From: Desulfurococcaceae archaeon MEX13E-LK6-19
GTDB lineage: Archaea > Thermoproteota > Thermoprotei_A > Sulfolobales > Desulfurococcaceae
Length of the DNA: 64,000 bases
NCBI GenBank assembly: GCA_029637525.1
Contig: CP072660.1
Span: forward strand, 1 to 64,000
Direction of reading: 5' to 3'
Position 1 is the stretch's first letter, and every line of letters starts with the position of its first letter. The translations under genes were made by a program, and so were the position numbers. The notes under the pieces are model-generated. The model ran no database searches. It saw only the letters and a program-made list of their open reading frames with translations, and was not told the origin of the DNA. Below are positions 23,447 through 32,497 of the stretch, piece by piece.

Positions 23447-25429
23447 AGAAGTGATTACCTCACCGATATCTTCTGGTACACGATAACCTGGTGTATCGCT
23501 TATTAATTTCCGTATTTCGCTCTTCTTAAGCGAGTCAATAAACTGTTTAACACATTGTTTATTCATACTCTCTTTATGCACTAGAAAATCATAGTGCTCC
23601 CAGGCCAACGGTATGAAATCAAGATCATACATTTTTGCAACGATTTCTATTGCTATGCCTGCATCAGCTCTCTTATGCTTAACCGCTGCTGCAACTGCAG
23701 TATGTGTTTTTACTTCATATGTATAACCATTAATCCTCTTTACAAGCTCATTGAACGACACATTCTTCTCTTTAGCTATTTTCTTAAGGTTTATATCCAA
23801 TAATACTCTTGCACCAGAGCCTTTCGTCCTATTTACTATCACGATATCTTTTCTAATGAAGTCCTCTATGCTCTTTATACCCTTTGGGTTACCTTTCTCA
23901 ACGACAATACCAATCCTTCTATCATATCCTCTCACTAGTACTGCTCTATCTTCAAGCCCTATTTTCTTGATAAAAGGCACGTTATAGAGACCAGTCTCTT
24001 CATCAAGTAGATGCGTTGGGGCAATATCTGCCTCGCCTTTCTTTACAGCATACCATCCACCAAGACTCCCGGTAACAATAACTTTTGCTTCCTCAATTAG
24101 ACCCGTTTCTACAAGTATCTTGTATAGTAAAACATCATTGCTACCGATAATTATGAAGTTCGGGACCCTACTTAAGTCTCTAAATAATACCACTTTGACC
24201 TTTTCATTTTCAAGATAAAGATCTCTGCCTTCCTCTAAAACAACATATCCATCACTATTTATGAGTGGAGAAATACTCCCGCTCTTTGTTGCAACAGGGT
24301 ATGCTATATACTCTCCGCCACGGTGTATTAGAGATACAGGTAGAAGCCATGTCCTACCAAGATTCTTCCTAACACGAATAGCTAGTTTCGCATAAATTTC
24401 AGTTTGGCTCCTACGTCTAATACCACTTATTTTCTCTATAATTGGCTTAAGAACTAGAAAAGCGATCATATAACATGATAGAGGAAAACCCGGTAATCCC
24501 AGCAAAAGTTTCCCATCAGCTACAGCAACAACTGTGGGCTTACCCGGTTTAACTTTTACGCCATGAACTATAACCCCTGGTTCTCCTAGCTTATCAAAAA
24601 CTCTATATATAAGATCACCTAGCCCAGCTGATGTACCACCACTCGTAACAACTATGTCATTTTCACTAAGAGCACTCTTTATCTTTTGATACATAACATC
24701 ATAATCATCAGGAAGCAATCCATAATATCTAGCATCAGCACCAGACTCCCTAGCTATGGCTGTGATCAAATATCCATTGACATCAAACACTTTTCCTGGC
24801 TGAAGTTTTTTCCCAGGCTCAATCACTTCATTGCCTGTTGAAAAGACTGCAATTCGCGGCCTCTTATAGACTTTAACATGTTTTATACCCATACCCGCAA
24901 GTAATCCTATTTCTCGATGCGTCAAAACCGTTCCACGAAGCAAAAGCAGATCGCCGGCTGAGATGTCGCTTCCAGCTGTGGTTATGTTTTCACCGGGGTA
25001 CACTGACTTATAGATAAGAACTTTTTCTCCTTTACGTACAGTGTACTCCTCCATAACAACAGCATCAGCACCACGAGGAATCATTGCACCAGTAGCTATT
25101 TCTACAGCTTCACCATCAGAAACAATTACTTTTGGCTCTAACCCTGCTGCTACATACCCTTTGACAGATAGTTCGACAGGCCTATCCTCATAGGCGTCCA
25201 TTACATTACTAGCTTTCACAGCATATCCGTCCACTTCACTCCTATCAAAAGGTGGATGATCTATTGGTGCATAAATGTCTTCAGCCAACACTCTATGGAG
25301 CGCATTGCTTACATCGATAACCTCTATACCCAGTGGTTTGAGAGAATAGTATTTTTCAATAATGCTAAATAGCTCATTTAATGAAACCAATCTATGGTAT
25401 ATTTTCCTATTATCCTCTCTACTCACCAT
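23432..25429 (-). CDS. moeA: MoeA molybdopterin molybdenumtransferase fused to a PBP-like domain
   Basis: The first 410 residues are MoeA: PPFDRSEVDGYAV, GAMIPRGADAVVMEEYT, FSTGNEVIEPG, TSGGTSAGLGD and the GLPGFPLSCY loop that binds molybdopterin-AMP. The C-terminal 230 residues form a periplasmic-binding-protein-like domain (PF12727 type; GSNDVLLYKIL, KGSGARVLLD, AVAAAVKHKRADAGIA). MoeA inserts molybdate or tungstate into the pterin; the extra domain may sense the oxyanion or cofactor. In this kind of organism tungsten is the likelier metal. ATG 25429 follows GGTGG. No DNA-binding part is present. Confidence 0.93.
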   Translation of the reverse strand: MVSREDNRKIYHRLVSLNELFSIIEKYYSLKPLGIEVIDVSNALHRVLAEDIYAPIDHPPFDRSEVDGYAVKASNVMDAYEDRPVELSVKGYVAAGLEPKVIVSDGEAVEIATGAMIPRGADAVVMEEYTVRKGEKVLIYKSVYPGENITTAGSDISAGDLLLLRGTVLTHREIGLLAGMGIKHVKVYKRPRIAVFSTGNEVIEPGKKLQPGKVFDVNGYLITAIARESGADARYYGLLPDDYDVMYQKIKSALSENDIVVTSGGTSAGLGDLIYRVFDKLGEPGVIVHGVKVKPGKPTVVAVADGKLLLGLPGFPLSCYMIAFLVLKPIIEKISGIRRRSQTEIYAKLAIRVRKNLGRTWLLPVSLIHRGGEYIAYPVATKSGSISPLINSDGYVVLEEGRDLYLENEKVKVVLFRDLSRVPNFIIIGSNDVLLYKILVETGLIEEAKVIVTGSLGGWYAVKKGEADIAPTHLLDEETGLYNVPFIKKIGLEDRAVLVRGYDRRIGIVVEKGNPKGIKSIEDFIRKDIVIVNRTKGSGARVLLDINLKKIAKEKNVSFNELVKRINGYTYEVKTHTAVAAAVKHKRADAGIAIEIVAKMYDLDFIPLAWEHYDFLVHKESMNKQCVKQFIDSLKKSEIRKLISDTPGYRVPEDIGEVITSSYKF

Positions 25430-25450
25430 ATGCCACCATTTCTCTCCTAC

Positions 25451-26020
25451 TTATTCTCTACATACAATTATTGTTACTTCAAAAACAACTTCATTATCTA
25501 TTGCATGAATAAATCCGCGAAGATAAACATCAATAAATCCTGTATACTCAACAGTATAGAATCCATGACCAATGACTCCTTTAGCAGGCTGTATAGGTGC
25601 TTCACCAACGAGTATATCTGTATCCTTTCTCATTAATACTATCCCAACAACTTTTTCGTCATAGCCTGTCCCATTAACTATGACTAGTACCGTATCACCT
25701 TTCTTTACAGGTATAGTAGTTATTTTCATACCTGGATACTGGGGCCAATAAACAAAACTTGCATTACATTCTACAAAACCCTGTTTTGTTAACTCGAGGG
25801 CATGAGAGGGAGTTGCATTTACTTTGTATGTAAAAGTCTTTTTGTAAATGATAGTCTTGTTAATCATTATTGTGTGCCATGGAGGAGTCGTGGTGGTTGT
25901 AGTTAGGGTTTCATTACTTTCACTAGTGTATTCTGGCGAGAACGAGTGATACAAGACTATTGATACCACACCGATTGCAACAATCAATATCAATATTACA
26001 TAAGTTTTATTCCATTCCAT
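25451..26020 (-). CDS. Membrane-anchored extracellular protein of unknown function
   Basis: The 189 residues start with one hydrophobic helix (about 7-25), followed by a Thr-rich linker (ETLTTTTTTPPW) and a beta-rich domain of about 120 residues. Several N-x-T/S sites (NGT, NAT, NKT) suggest N-glycosylation by the AglB product. It lies between the two moeA genes on the same strand, 21 bases upstream of the MoeA fusion gene, and so is probably in the same transcript; a link to metal or cofactor handling is only positional. Confidence 0.6.
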   Translation of the reverse strand: MEWNKTYVILILIVAIGVVSIVLYHSFSPEYTSESNETLTTTTTTPPWHTIMINKTIIYKKTFTYKVNATPSHALELTKQGFVECNASFVYWPQYPGMKITTIPVKKGDTVLVIVNGTGYDEKVVGIVLMRKDTDILVGEAPIQPAKGVIGHGFYTVEYTGFIDVYLRGFIHAIDNEVVFEVTIIVCRE

Positions 26021-26113
26021 AACTACCGCCTATCTCATCTTTATTTAATGGTCAGACCTACAGGTATTACTACTATACACTAATGTCTTTATTGGATAAA
26101 TATAAGAAAATGT

Positions 26114-27358
26114 TTACAGGGGGTTCAACAACACTACATCAACTTCTTCTCCTTCATCATAACCTTCGGTATCTTCATTAATAACAATGTATCCGTGAGC
26201 TTTTAGGAGACTTGATATGATACTACTTCCATGAATCATGTAGGGTTCGGCCATGAGTCCCTGGCTTGTCTTTTCTAAGAAGACACGGACAAAACTACGG
26301 AAGCCTGTCTGGTTTGTGACTCTCCTCTTTAGAATGGCTTTGACTACAGGTTTTGGATCCAATTCTATTTTAAGAACACCAGCTATTACCGGTTTAATAA
26401 AAGCCTCAATCCCTACCCAAGCTGCAACAGGGTTTCCACTTAAGAGAAACAGGGGTTTATTGTTTACGATAGCTAGGCTCGTGGTTCTACCGGGCCTAAT
26501 TGCTATTCCTCTGACAACCCAGTATCCATGGGATTCAATATAATCAGGGACAATGTCTTGACTACTAACACTAGTTCCAGCGATAGTTATAACACAATCA
26601 TTTTCATTAAATGCCTTATTTAGAGCGTTATCGAGTTCGACAATATCATCTCTGATTATACCATAATACTTTGTTTCAATAAACCCCAGGTTGTCAAGCA
26701 TTGTTTTCACAAGATACTCTGTTGAAGCATACACTTTACTTAAAGTCATATTACTACCTGGTTTAATCAACTCGTCTCCTATAGAAATAATGCCGAACCT
26801 TAATTTCTCATATACCAAAACCTTATCCATACCTTGTGATGCTATAGCAACTAAATGCCATGGCTTTAAAACCGTGTTCTTGTATACAATGATGTCTCCT
26901 TTCTTGAAGTCCTCTCCACGACGCGAAATATTAGCCCATTGCGGAACAGGCTTGATTACTTCAATATACCCATTTCCTATGACTACATCCTCATACATAA
27001 TAACAGCGTCAGCCCCATGAGGAATAAACGAGCCGGTGTATACTTCTACTGCTTCCCCATGTTCTAGAACACCTACTCTGTCAGGTAATTCGCCCGGCCT
27101 AATCTTACCTTTAACAATAAGTCTAACAGGATTTGTTGGGCTAGCGCCTATGGTGTCACTAAATTTAACTGCAAAACCGTCAACAGCACTTCTATCAAAA
27201 GGCGGATTATCCATTAATGCTCTTATATCCATAGCAACAATTCTATTTACACTATTCCAGAGATCTTGTTCCATAACATTTAATCTAACATCAATACTTC
27301 TTACGGCTCTCGCAATAGCCTCATCAAGTCTTGGAAGACTGCCCCAGTACCTAGGCAT
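26114..27358 (-). CDS. moeA: MoeA molybdopterin molybdenumtransferase, single domain
   Basis: This is a second MoeA of 414 residues without the PBP-like tail. Motifs: NPPFDRSAVDGFAV, GSFIPHGADAVIMYED, ISIGDELIKPG, IAGTSVSSQDI and LSGNPVAAWVG. Compared with the fusion paralog, TSGGTSAG reads IAGTSVSS, so the nucleotide-binding loop is altered. Hyperthermophilic archaea often carry two MoeA forms, perhaps for different metals or steps. ATG 27358 follows GGTG by six bases. mogA lies divergently upstream at 27479. Confidence 0.92.
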   Translation of the reverse strand: MPRYWGSLPRLDEAIARAVRSIDVRLNVMEQDLWNSVNRIVAMDIRALMDNPPFDRSAVDGFAVKFSDTIGASPTNPVRLIVKGKIRPGELPDRVGVLEHGEAVEVYTGSFIPHGADAVIMYEDVVIGNGYIEVIKPVPQWANISRRGEDFKKGDIIVYKNTVLKPWHLVAIASQGMDKVLVYEKLRFGIISIGDELIKPGSNMTLSKVYASTEYLVKTMLDNLGFIETKYYGIIRDDIVELDNALNKAFNENDCVITIAGTSVSSQDIVPDYIESHGYWVVRGIAIRPGRTTSLAIVNNKPLFLLSGNPVAAWVGIEAFIKPVIAGVLKIELDPKPVVKAILKRRVTNQTGFRSFVRVFLEKTSQGLMAEPYMIHGSSIISSLLKAHGYIVINEDTEGYDEGEEVDVVLLNPL

Positions 27359-27478
27359 AGAGTACACCACTTCAACGTCAAACTTTATACCTTAAACCTC
27401 TAGAAAAACCTTTATTTGAATGAATAATTGTCTTTCTTTAATTAAGTTGAGTAAACGAGTTCTAGGGTGTAAATTGTC

Positions 27479-27967
27479 GTGGTTTCGTTCACGATAATCG
27501 TTGTAAGTGATACAATATACTATTCAGGTAAGGAGGATATTTCGGGAGAAAAAGCACGAGAAATAATTGAGTCAAAAGGATACAAGGTTTTGGCAAAAAA
27601 GATCGTGCCAAATGACTACAAAATGATTTATAGAGCAGTAATAGAGTCAATCAAAACCAGCGATGTAGTTCTCGTCATTGGGGGGACAGGTCCTAGTCCA
27701 AGGGATATAAGCATCGATGTTGTTAAACAAATGTCGTGGCGTGAACTTCCAGGTTTCGGCGAACTATTTAGACAATTATCATATAACGAAATAGGTCCTA
27801 GAGCGGCAATATCTAGAGCAGGATTATTTATTGTTGGAGAATCCGCGGTAGCAGTTGTTCCTGGCTCCCCTCATGCCGTCGAGCTTGCTCTTGAAAAAAT
27901 ACTATTGGATATAGTCGATCACCTAGTTAGAGAGATGAGGAGAATCAGTGGCGAACATAAATTATGA
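27479..27967 (+). CDS. moaB: MogA/MoaB-family molybdopterin adenylyltransferase
   Basis: A 162-residue trimeric enzyme that adenylates molybdopterin before MoeA inserts the metal. The family signature is visible as VVLVIGGTGPSPRDIS (the GGTG loop), with AVVPGSPHAVELALE near the C-terminus. The early YYSGKEDISGEKAREI resembles the SDxxxxGxxxDxSG segment. It starts at GTG 27479 behind AGGGTG. Its position, divergent from the two moeA genes, supports a cofactor-assembly cluster. Confidence 0.92.
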   Translation: MVSFTIIVVSDTIYYSGKEDISGEKAREIIESKGYKVLAKKIVPNDYKMIYRAVIESIKTSDVVLVIGGTGPSPRDISIDVVKQMSWRELPGFGELFRQLSYNEIGPRAAISRAGLFIVGESAVAVVPGSPHAVELALEKILLDIVDHLVREMRRISGEHKL

Positions 27968-27977
27968 TAGTACAGTA

Positions 27978-28988
27978 TTATTCATAGTATCTTTTGATAG
28001 TAATTCTTTTCCCAATTATTTCTTCGATACTAGGCAATATTTTCCTCAGTTCATCAATATTATGACTACACTCTATACCACAATGAATTTTTAGAACTAA
28101 ATCGCTATCCTCGACATCAACTTCAATATAATCAACAGTATTATCGAAACCATGGTCTAGGTAATCGGCAATCCACAATATTCCTAATGGCAGATCATAT
28201 CTGATTTCTTTACACCAATTAATATGATGGCATCTAATAATCGTTAATATAAGATCTATAATCTTATCATCGAGATCAGTCATTCCAAGTATTTTCGATG
28301 CTATTTCAACAGATTTTTCTCCATGATCTCCACTACTATAACCCATGTCGTGAAGGATAGATGCTATAACAACAGCTTTCTTAGTATAGTCATCTATATT
28401 CTTGAATAAACCCATATCCGTAAGTATTTCAATCGATAATTGTGTTACTTTTGATACATGTTTTATACCCGCTCCATAGTTTCTTTTAGCTGCTTCACGA
28501 TCTATCATTTCGAGTAACTTTCTATCACTAATATACTTAAGCATATAGTAGTAATCGTAGACTATTTTCTCCTGCCTAGGAACTTCAAGAGCTCCCGGTA
28601 TATGCTTCCTTACATGAGATACTGCATTCCATGGAACTATGTCACTACTGTAGATAATATATGAAGCAGCTACCGTACCACTTCTACCAATCCCGCCCAT
28701 ACAGTGTACCAGAACCCTTCCGCCTTCCTTTATTTTTTCGTGAATCCACTTTGTTATATGGTAGAGTTCCAGGATCGGTGGAAACCAGAAATCTCGTGTA
28801 GGACTATAGTAAACTTCTACTCCCATGTCTTTCCATAGATTGATATAATTCCTTATATCGCCTCCAGGATACTCATGAGGCTCAATAAGAACTACAACTC
28901 CATCAAAGATATTGCTTAGCTCACGAATTTCCTCCAATGCTGGCATCGGCGATACAGCTAATTTCTCACTAATGATCCATTTATACAT
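27978..28988 (-). CDS. Protein tyrosine/dual-specificity phosphatase fused to an HD domain
   Basis: The N-terminal 170 residues form a cysteine phosphatase with P-loop HCMGGIGR (95-102; nucleophile Cys96, Arg102) and a candidate general acid Asp66 in SPTRDFWFP. The C-terminal half is an HD-superfamily domain with a metal site, ASILHDMGYSSGDHG near residue 210, and later His/Asp residues (CHHINWC, IADYLDHGFD). One chain thus joins a phosphoprotein or phosphoinositide-type phosphatase to a likely nucleotide or cyclic-nucleotide hydrolase. I know of no standard function for this pairing. ATG 28988 follows AATAGGAG. Confidence 0.8.
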   Translation of the reverse strand: MYKWIISEKLAVSPMPALEEIRELSNIFDGVVVLIEPHEYPGGDIRNYINLWKDMGVEVYYSPTRDFWFPPILELYHITKWIHEKIKEGGRVLVHCMGGIGRSGTVAASYIIYSSDIVPWNAVSHVRKHIPGALEVPRQEKIVYDYYYMLKYISDRKLLEMIDREAAKRNYGAGIKHVSKVTQLSIEILTDMGLFKNIDDYTKKAVVIASILHDMGYSSGDHGEKSVEIASKILGMTDLDDKIIDLILTIIRCHHINWCKEIRYDLPLGILWIADYLDHGFDNTVDYIEVDVEDSDLVLKIHCGIECSHNIDELRKILPSIEEIIGKRITIKRYYE

Positions 28989-29118
28989 TACTCCTATTCA
29001 CCTTTTCTATACATAGTATTTTCCCTAAATATAGATAATATTAAAAAATCGACGTAGGAGTTGAGACAATATATTCCTCTGATGATTTTCTACAGACTAA
29101 TTAACCTGATACGTAGAG

Positions 29119-29541
29119 TTATGTTGTTTCCGTTGCCTTCTCTATTTTTTCTAAAACTTCCTTGATTTTCTCCTTAAACTTGTCTTTATCAACAATATAT
29201 CTCTCATGAATACCCTCACCAATAATTATTTGCCCAGAGTATGCTTTTACTTTGAATACCAGTCTTCTCCCTTTTACTTCAACAAGCTCAGCTTCAATAT
29301 CGACCTTTGCCCCAATGGGAGCTGGTGCTTTATGGTATATATCGACATGTATTCCTACGGTGGTCTGGTTTTCAGGCAAATACTTCTCGGCCAATTGTAG
29401 AGCTGCATTTTCCATCCAAGCTATCATAGTAGGTGTTGAAAGAACACTTACTCCACCACTACCAACATGCTTGGCGGTGTCTTCTTCTCGTACAATCTTT
29501 GTTATAACATGTTTTATACCTGGTTCAAGCCCGCTGCTCAT
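29119..29541 (-). CDS. Hotdog-fold thioesterase, fluoroacetyl-CoA thioesterase (FlK)-like
   Basis: The 140-residue product resembles the FlK-type hotdog family: GSGGVSVLSTPTMIAWMENAA followed by VGIHVDIYHKAPAP matches the Thr/Glu/His catalytic arrangement of these thioesterases. It should hydrolyse small acyl-CoA thioesters, but the physiological substrate is unknown. ATG 29541 follows AGGTGA by five bases, in place of GTG 29550. It is transcribed away from marC. Confidence 0.82.
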   Translation of the reverse strand: MSSGLEPGIKHVITKIVREEDTAKHVGSGGVSVLSTPTMIAWMENAALQLAEKYLPENQTTVGIHVDIYHKAPAPIGAKVDIEAELVEVKGRRLVFKVKAYSGQIIIGEGIHERYIVDKDKFKEKIKEVLEKIEKATETT

Positions 29542-29649
29542 AGAGTTCACCTAAGAACATAATCTTAACCACGAGTAAATAAGTTAGCATAAGGTATTTA
29601 TGAGAGGCAGAGTATCACGTGCAGGAACACTGACACAAGGGTGGAGATA

Positions 29650-30231
29650 ATGATAGATGAAGTAATTAAAGCAACATTGATGCTGTTTGTAGTACTTGAT
29701 GCCATAGGTAACGCGCCTCTTTTCTATTATTTCACTAGGACAATGACTGTAAGTAAGAGAAAAGCGACAATAAGGCTTAGTATAGTAGTTGCAATGGGTA
29801 TACTTATGTTCTTCGTGATATTTGGAGATCTTTTACTAAAGTATTTGGGTACATCGATTAATGACTTTAGAATAGCTGGCGGGCTAATATTATTCATCTA
29901 TGCTGTACTAGGATTACTCGGGCATACCTCGGCCGAGGATGTTAGCGAGGAAGAAATAGCTGTAGTACCTCTTGCAACACCATTATTGGCGGGACCAGGC
30001 TCGATAACTGTTGTTATCTACATAAAGTATATGTGGGGATTTCTTGTTGCAATAACAAGTCTTGCCATAAATATAGTGATAGCATGGGTTTTGCTTGAGA
30101 CAGGAGATAAACTATTGAGTCTCCTGGGGCGGAGAGGAAGTATCGTGCTTAGCAAGATCATGTCCATCATACTCGCCGTATATGCTGTGTCAATGATTCG
30201 AGGCGGTATAATTGGCATGTTTGCAGACTAG
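29650..30231 (+). CDS. MarC-family integral membrane protein
   Basis: A 193-residue protein with six hydrophobic helices. The MarC hallmarks are DAIGNAPLFYYFT in the first helix and ATPLLAGPGSITVVI in the middle. The family was once linked to antibiotic resistance, but its function is unsettled; some members are suspected small-molecule or amino-acid exporters. ATG 29650 follows GGTGG by five bases. Its stop overlaps the 3' end of the radical SAM gene by four bases. Confidence 0.88.
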   Translation: MIDEVIKATLMLFVVLDAIGNAPLFYYFTRTMTVSKRKATIRLSIVVAMGILMFFVIFGDLLLKYLGTSINDFRIAGGLILFIYAVLGLLGHTSAEDVSEEEIAVVPLATPLLAGPGSITVVIYIKYMWGFLVAITSLAINIVIAWVLLETGDKLLSLLGRRGSIVLSKIMSIILAVYAVSMIRGGIIGMFAD

Positions 30232-31367
30232 TAAGCATTTGACAGTAGCCACCAATTCCCTATAGATATGTTTCGTAGACCAGCTTTTTTAGCAGCCTCC
30301 AAGGCTTTATAGGCGTGATTCTTACTCGTTGTAGGCAGATCCCTCATCTTGTATTCTGGATGAAAAGCAAGAAGCCTATACGGTATATTAGGATCTAATT
30401 CGGCTAAGAACCTAGCTATTTGCTCAACTTCATATTCATCCACGTAACCTGGTACAAGGAGTGTACTAACAACCAGCAAGGGAACTTCTGGTCTCTCATA
30501 AATTCTTTCAGCAACTCTCTTAATGTTCTCAAAGACGACTCTACCATCTTGACCGGTCAACGCCTTATAGATGCTTGGAGTCCATGCTTTTACATCAATT
30601 TTTATTATACCTCCGGTTCTCAGACTATATTCAATAGCTTGATCAAGCATATTCCTCGACATAAAACCGTTGGTCTCCCAACAGATCCTGAATACTGGTA
30701 ACTTCAATGATTCAGCCATGTCAAGCATTTCTTTCACAGACTTAATTGCATGCACCATATTGGGCCCTGGGTCTCCTCCAAAGAAACATACACATGTTGT
30801 TCTATGAGAAACACTCTTAACAAGATCATCTGTGGAGAGTAGTGGTTTCGCCTCAACAGCCATTCTACGGTATTCCCAGTTTTGACAGAATAAACAATCG
30901 AAATTACATGAACCATAGAATACCGCTATGTTGTAATAACCCATCTCAGGCCCATGTGGTGAAAGAGAATACTTTGGATAACCACGCCCCGTAGCACCGG
31001 GGCAAACCCAGTCTGCAACACAGTTAGTAGGATGTGGGTCGAGATATACAAGCCCGGGAACCTTATTGAAATCCCCGGTCACCGGCTCGAGAACACCATT
31101 ATTATTCCTTATTACACCACAGTAGCCCCGTGCTCCTACGGGTATTCTACAGTTGTTTGCACAAATACCACATAGTCTACCATCGGGGTTTCTTGGAGGC
31201 TCTGGCGGTAATCCTATTTCAACTCTGATGCGTTTATGCACTTCATCGATTAAAGGCAGGGCTTCTTCTGGTCGTTCACGCAGACACTTACCACATATAC
31301 CAAGTTCTTGTGATATAAGAACTGATTTTCTTCCACATAACCTGCATTTCTTTTCTTTAAAAAACAT
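30228..31367 (-). CDS. Radical SAM protein, pyruvate-formate-lyase-activating-enzyme-like
   Basis: The 379 residues begin with a Cys-rich region: CRLCGRKS, GICGKC and CGICANNCRIP. The radical SAM cluster motif CNFDCLFC follows (CxxxCxxC, about residues 154-161) within a PflA/COG1180-type TIM barrel; later elements are CFFGGDPGPN, RICWETNGF and IKIDVKAW. This layout matches the uncharacterised archaeal PflA-like radical SAM proteins often called AmmeMemoRadiSam-related, but no partner gene is nearby. The N-terminal cysteines may bind zinc or an extra cluster. ATG 31367 is preceded by GGAGGAAATC. Confidence 0.87.
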   Translation of the reverse strand: MFFKEKKCRLCGRKSVLISQELGICGKCLRERPEEALPLIDEVHKRIRVEIGLPPEPPRNPDGRLCGICANNCRIPVGARGYCGVIRNNNGVLEPVTGDFNKVPGLVYLDPHPTNCVADWVCPGATGRGYPKYSLSPHGPEMGYYNIAVFYGSCNFDCLFCQNWEYRRMAVEAKPLLSTDDLVKSVSHRTTCVCFFGGDPGPNMVHAIKSVKEMLDMAESLKLPVFRICWETNGFMSRNMLDQAIEYSLRTGGIIKIDVKAWTPSIYKALTGQDGRVVFENIKRVAERIYERPEVPLLVVSTLLVPGYVDEYEVEQIARFLAELDPNIPYRLLAFHPEYKMRDLPTTSKNHAYKALEAAKKAGLRNISIGNWWLLSNAY

Positions 31368-31426
31368 GATGATTTCCTCCTGGTATTATATCTGTACAAG
31401 ACCTTTATTATAATCTCTATAATCTT

Positions 31427-32374
31427 TTACAACGACTCCTCGACACCGCTACGTGACAATAATTTCGCATAGCATTCTTTATCGCTCTTAAGAGCTACCA
31501 TCATATGTTCTGTATTGAAGCCTATGTAGTACCTGCCTCTCTTATCTACGGCTATAACGCCTATTGTATCGGGTCCTATAGTCTCGGTTGCATAGTCTAT
31601 TACTAGCTCGCCTGCTTTGACAACATTGTATCCCATACTGACAAGAATAGCTATCCTCAACGATGCCATGGTCTTAACTATTGCCTCGCCCAGACCTGTC
31701 GCAGCAATAGCCACATTTTCATCAGCATAGAAGCCAGCTCCAGGTATAGGTGAATCGCCTACCCTACCTGGTAGTTTAAGCCATACACCCCCGGTACTAA
31801 CAGCAGCTGCCAAACGCCCATCTTTGTCAACAGCAACTGCTCCAACAGTATCCATCAATCCTATTTCTTCGAGAAAAGCTCTGTTACCCTTATAATAAGG
31901 TATGTCACCACTCTTATACTTCTTAATGAGTTCATTGTAGCGCTCCACTATACGCTCTGGTATAGGACCTATTCTTGGTAAGCCCGATTTCTCAGCAATA
32001 AAATCAGCCCCACGACCAGCCAATATGACATGTTCTGTCTTCTCCATAACAAGCCTTGCTAGTTTAACAGGGTTCTTTGGGTAAGTTACAGCAGCAACAG
32101 CACCAACGCGTTTCGTTACACCATCCATAACGCCCGCATCCATTTCCCTTTCACCAACAAAATTAAGGACACTACCAATACCAGCATTAAATGCTCCTGA
32201 ATCCTCCATGTAAGCAACTGCTTCAACAACTGCTTCAAGTGCAGAACCAGTCTCAATATACCTATATCCATGATCCCTAGCTTCGGCTATTGCCTTAAGG
32301 CTTTCATGAATTCTTTCACGTGTAGCTCTCCATCTTCCAGCACCACCATGTAGAAGCAGAATAGGCTTGGCCAT
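31427..32374 (-). CDS. Isoaspartyl peptidase / plant-type L-asparaginase
   Basis: An Ntn-hydrolase precursor of 315 residues that cleaves itself before a Thr to form alpha and beta chains. The cleavage-site Thr lies in IGLMDTVGAVAVD. Family features are LLHGGAGRW, GSALEAVVEAV, AGIGSVLN, MDAGVMDG and the beta-chain ATGLGEAIVK. It removes isoaspartyl residues from damaged peptides and hydrolyses asparagine, useful at high temperature where Asn deamidates quickly. ATG 32374 follows GGTGGT by three to six bases. Confidence 0.93.
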   Translation of the reverse strand: MAKPILLLHGGAGRWRATRERIHESLKAIAEARDHGYRYIETGSALEAVVEAVAYMEDSGAFNAGIGSVLNFVGEREMDAGVMDGVTKRVGAVAAVTYPKNPVKLARLVMEKTEHVILAGRGADFIAEKSGLPRIGPIPERIVERYNELIKKYKSGDIPYYKGNRAFLEEIGLMDTVGAVAVDKDGRLAAAVSTGGVWLKLPGRVGDSPIPGAGFYADENVAIAATGLGEAIVKTMASLRIAILVSMGYNVVKAGELVIDYATETIGPDTIGVIAVDKRGRYYIGFNTEHMMVALKSDKECYAKLLSRSGVEESL

Positions 32375-32497
32375 GAACACCACCTGAGTAAACATGCTAT
32401 CTAGGGGCTTTGTTCCTTAACGAGTAGAATACAAGGTAATGTCTTTATTTAGTAGAATCTATTATATTTTTGCAGAGAAAACCTTGTTGGAGCTGAC

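Noticed and set aside
29080-29112. TGATGA followed by CTAA and CTGA in the gap after the thioesterase gene
   Set aside because: No C' box, no flanking stem and D' mismatched; single boxes like this occur by chance in AT-rich DNA.
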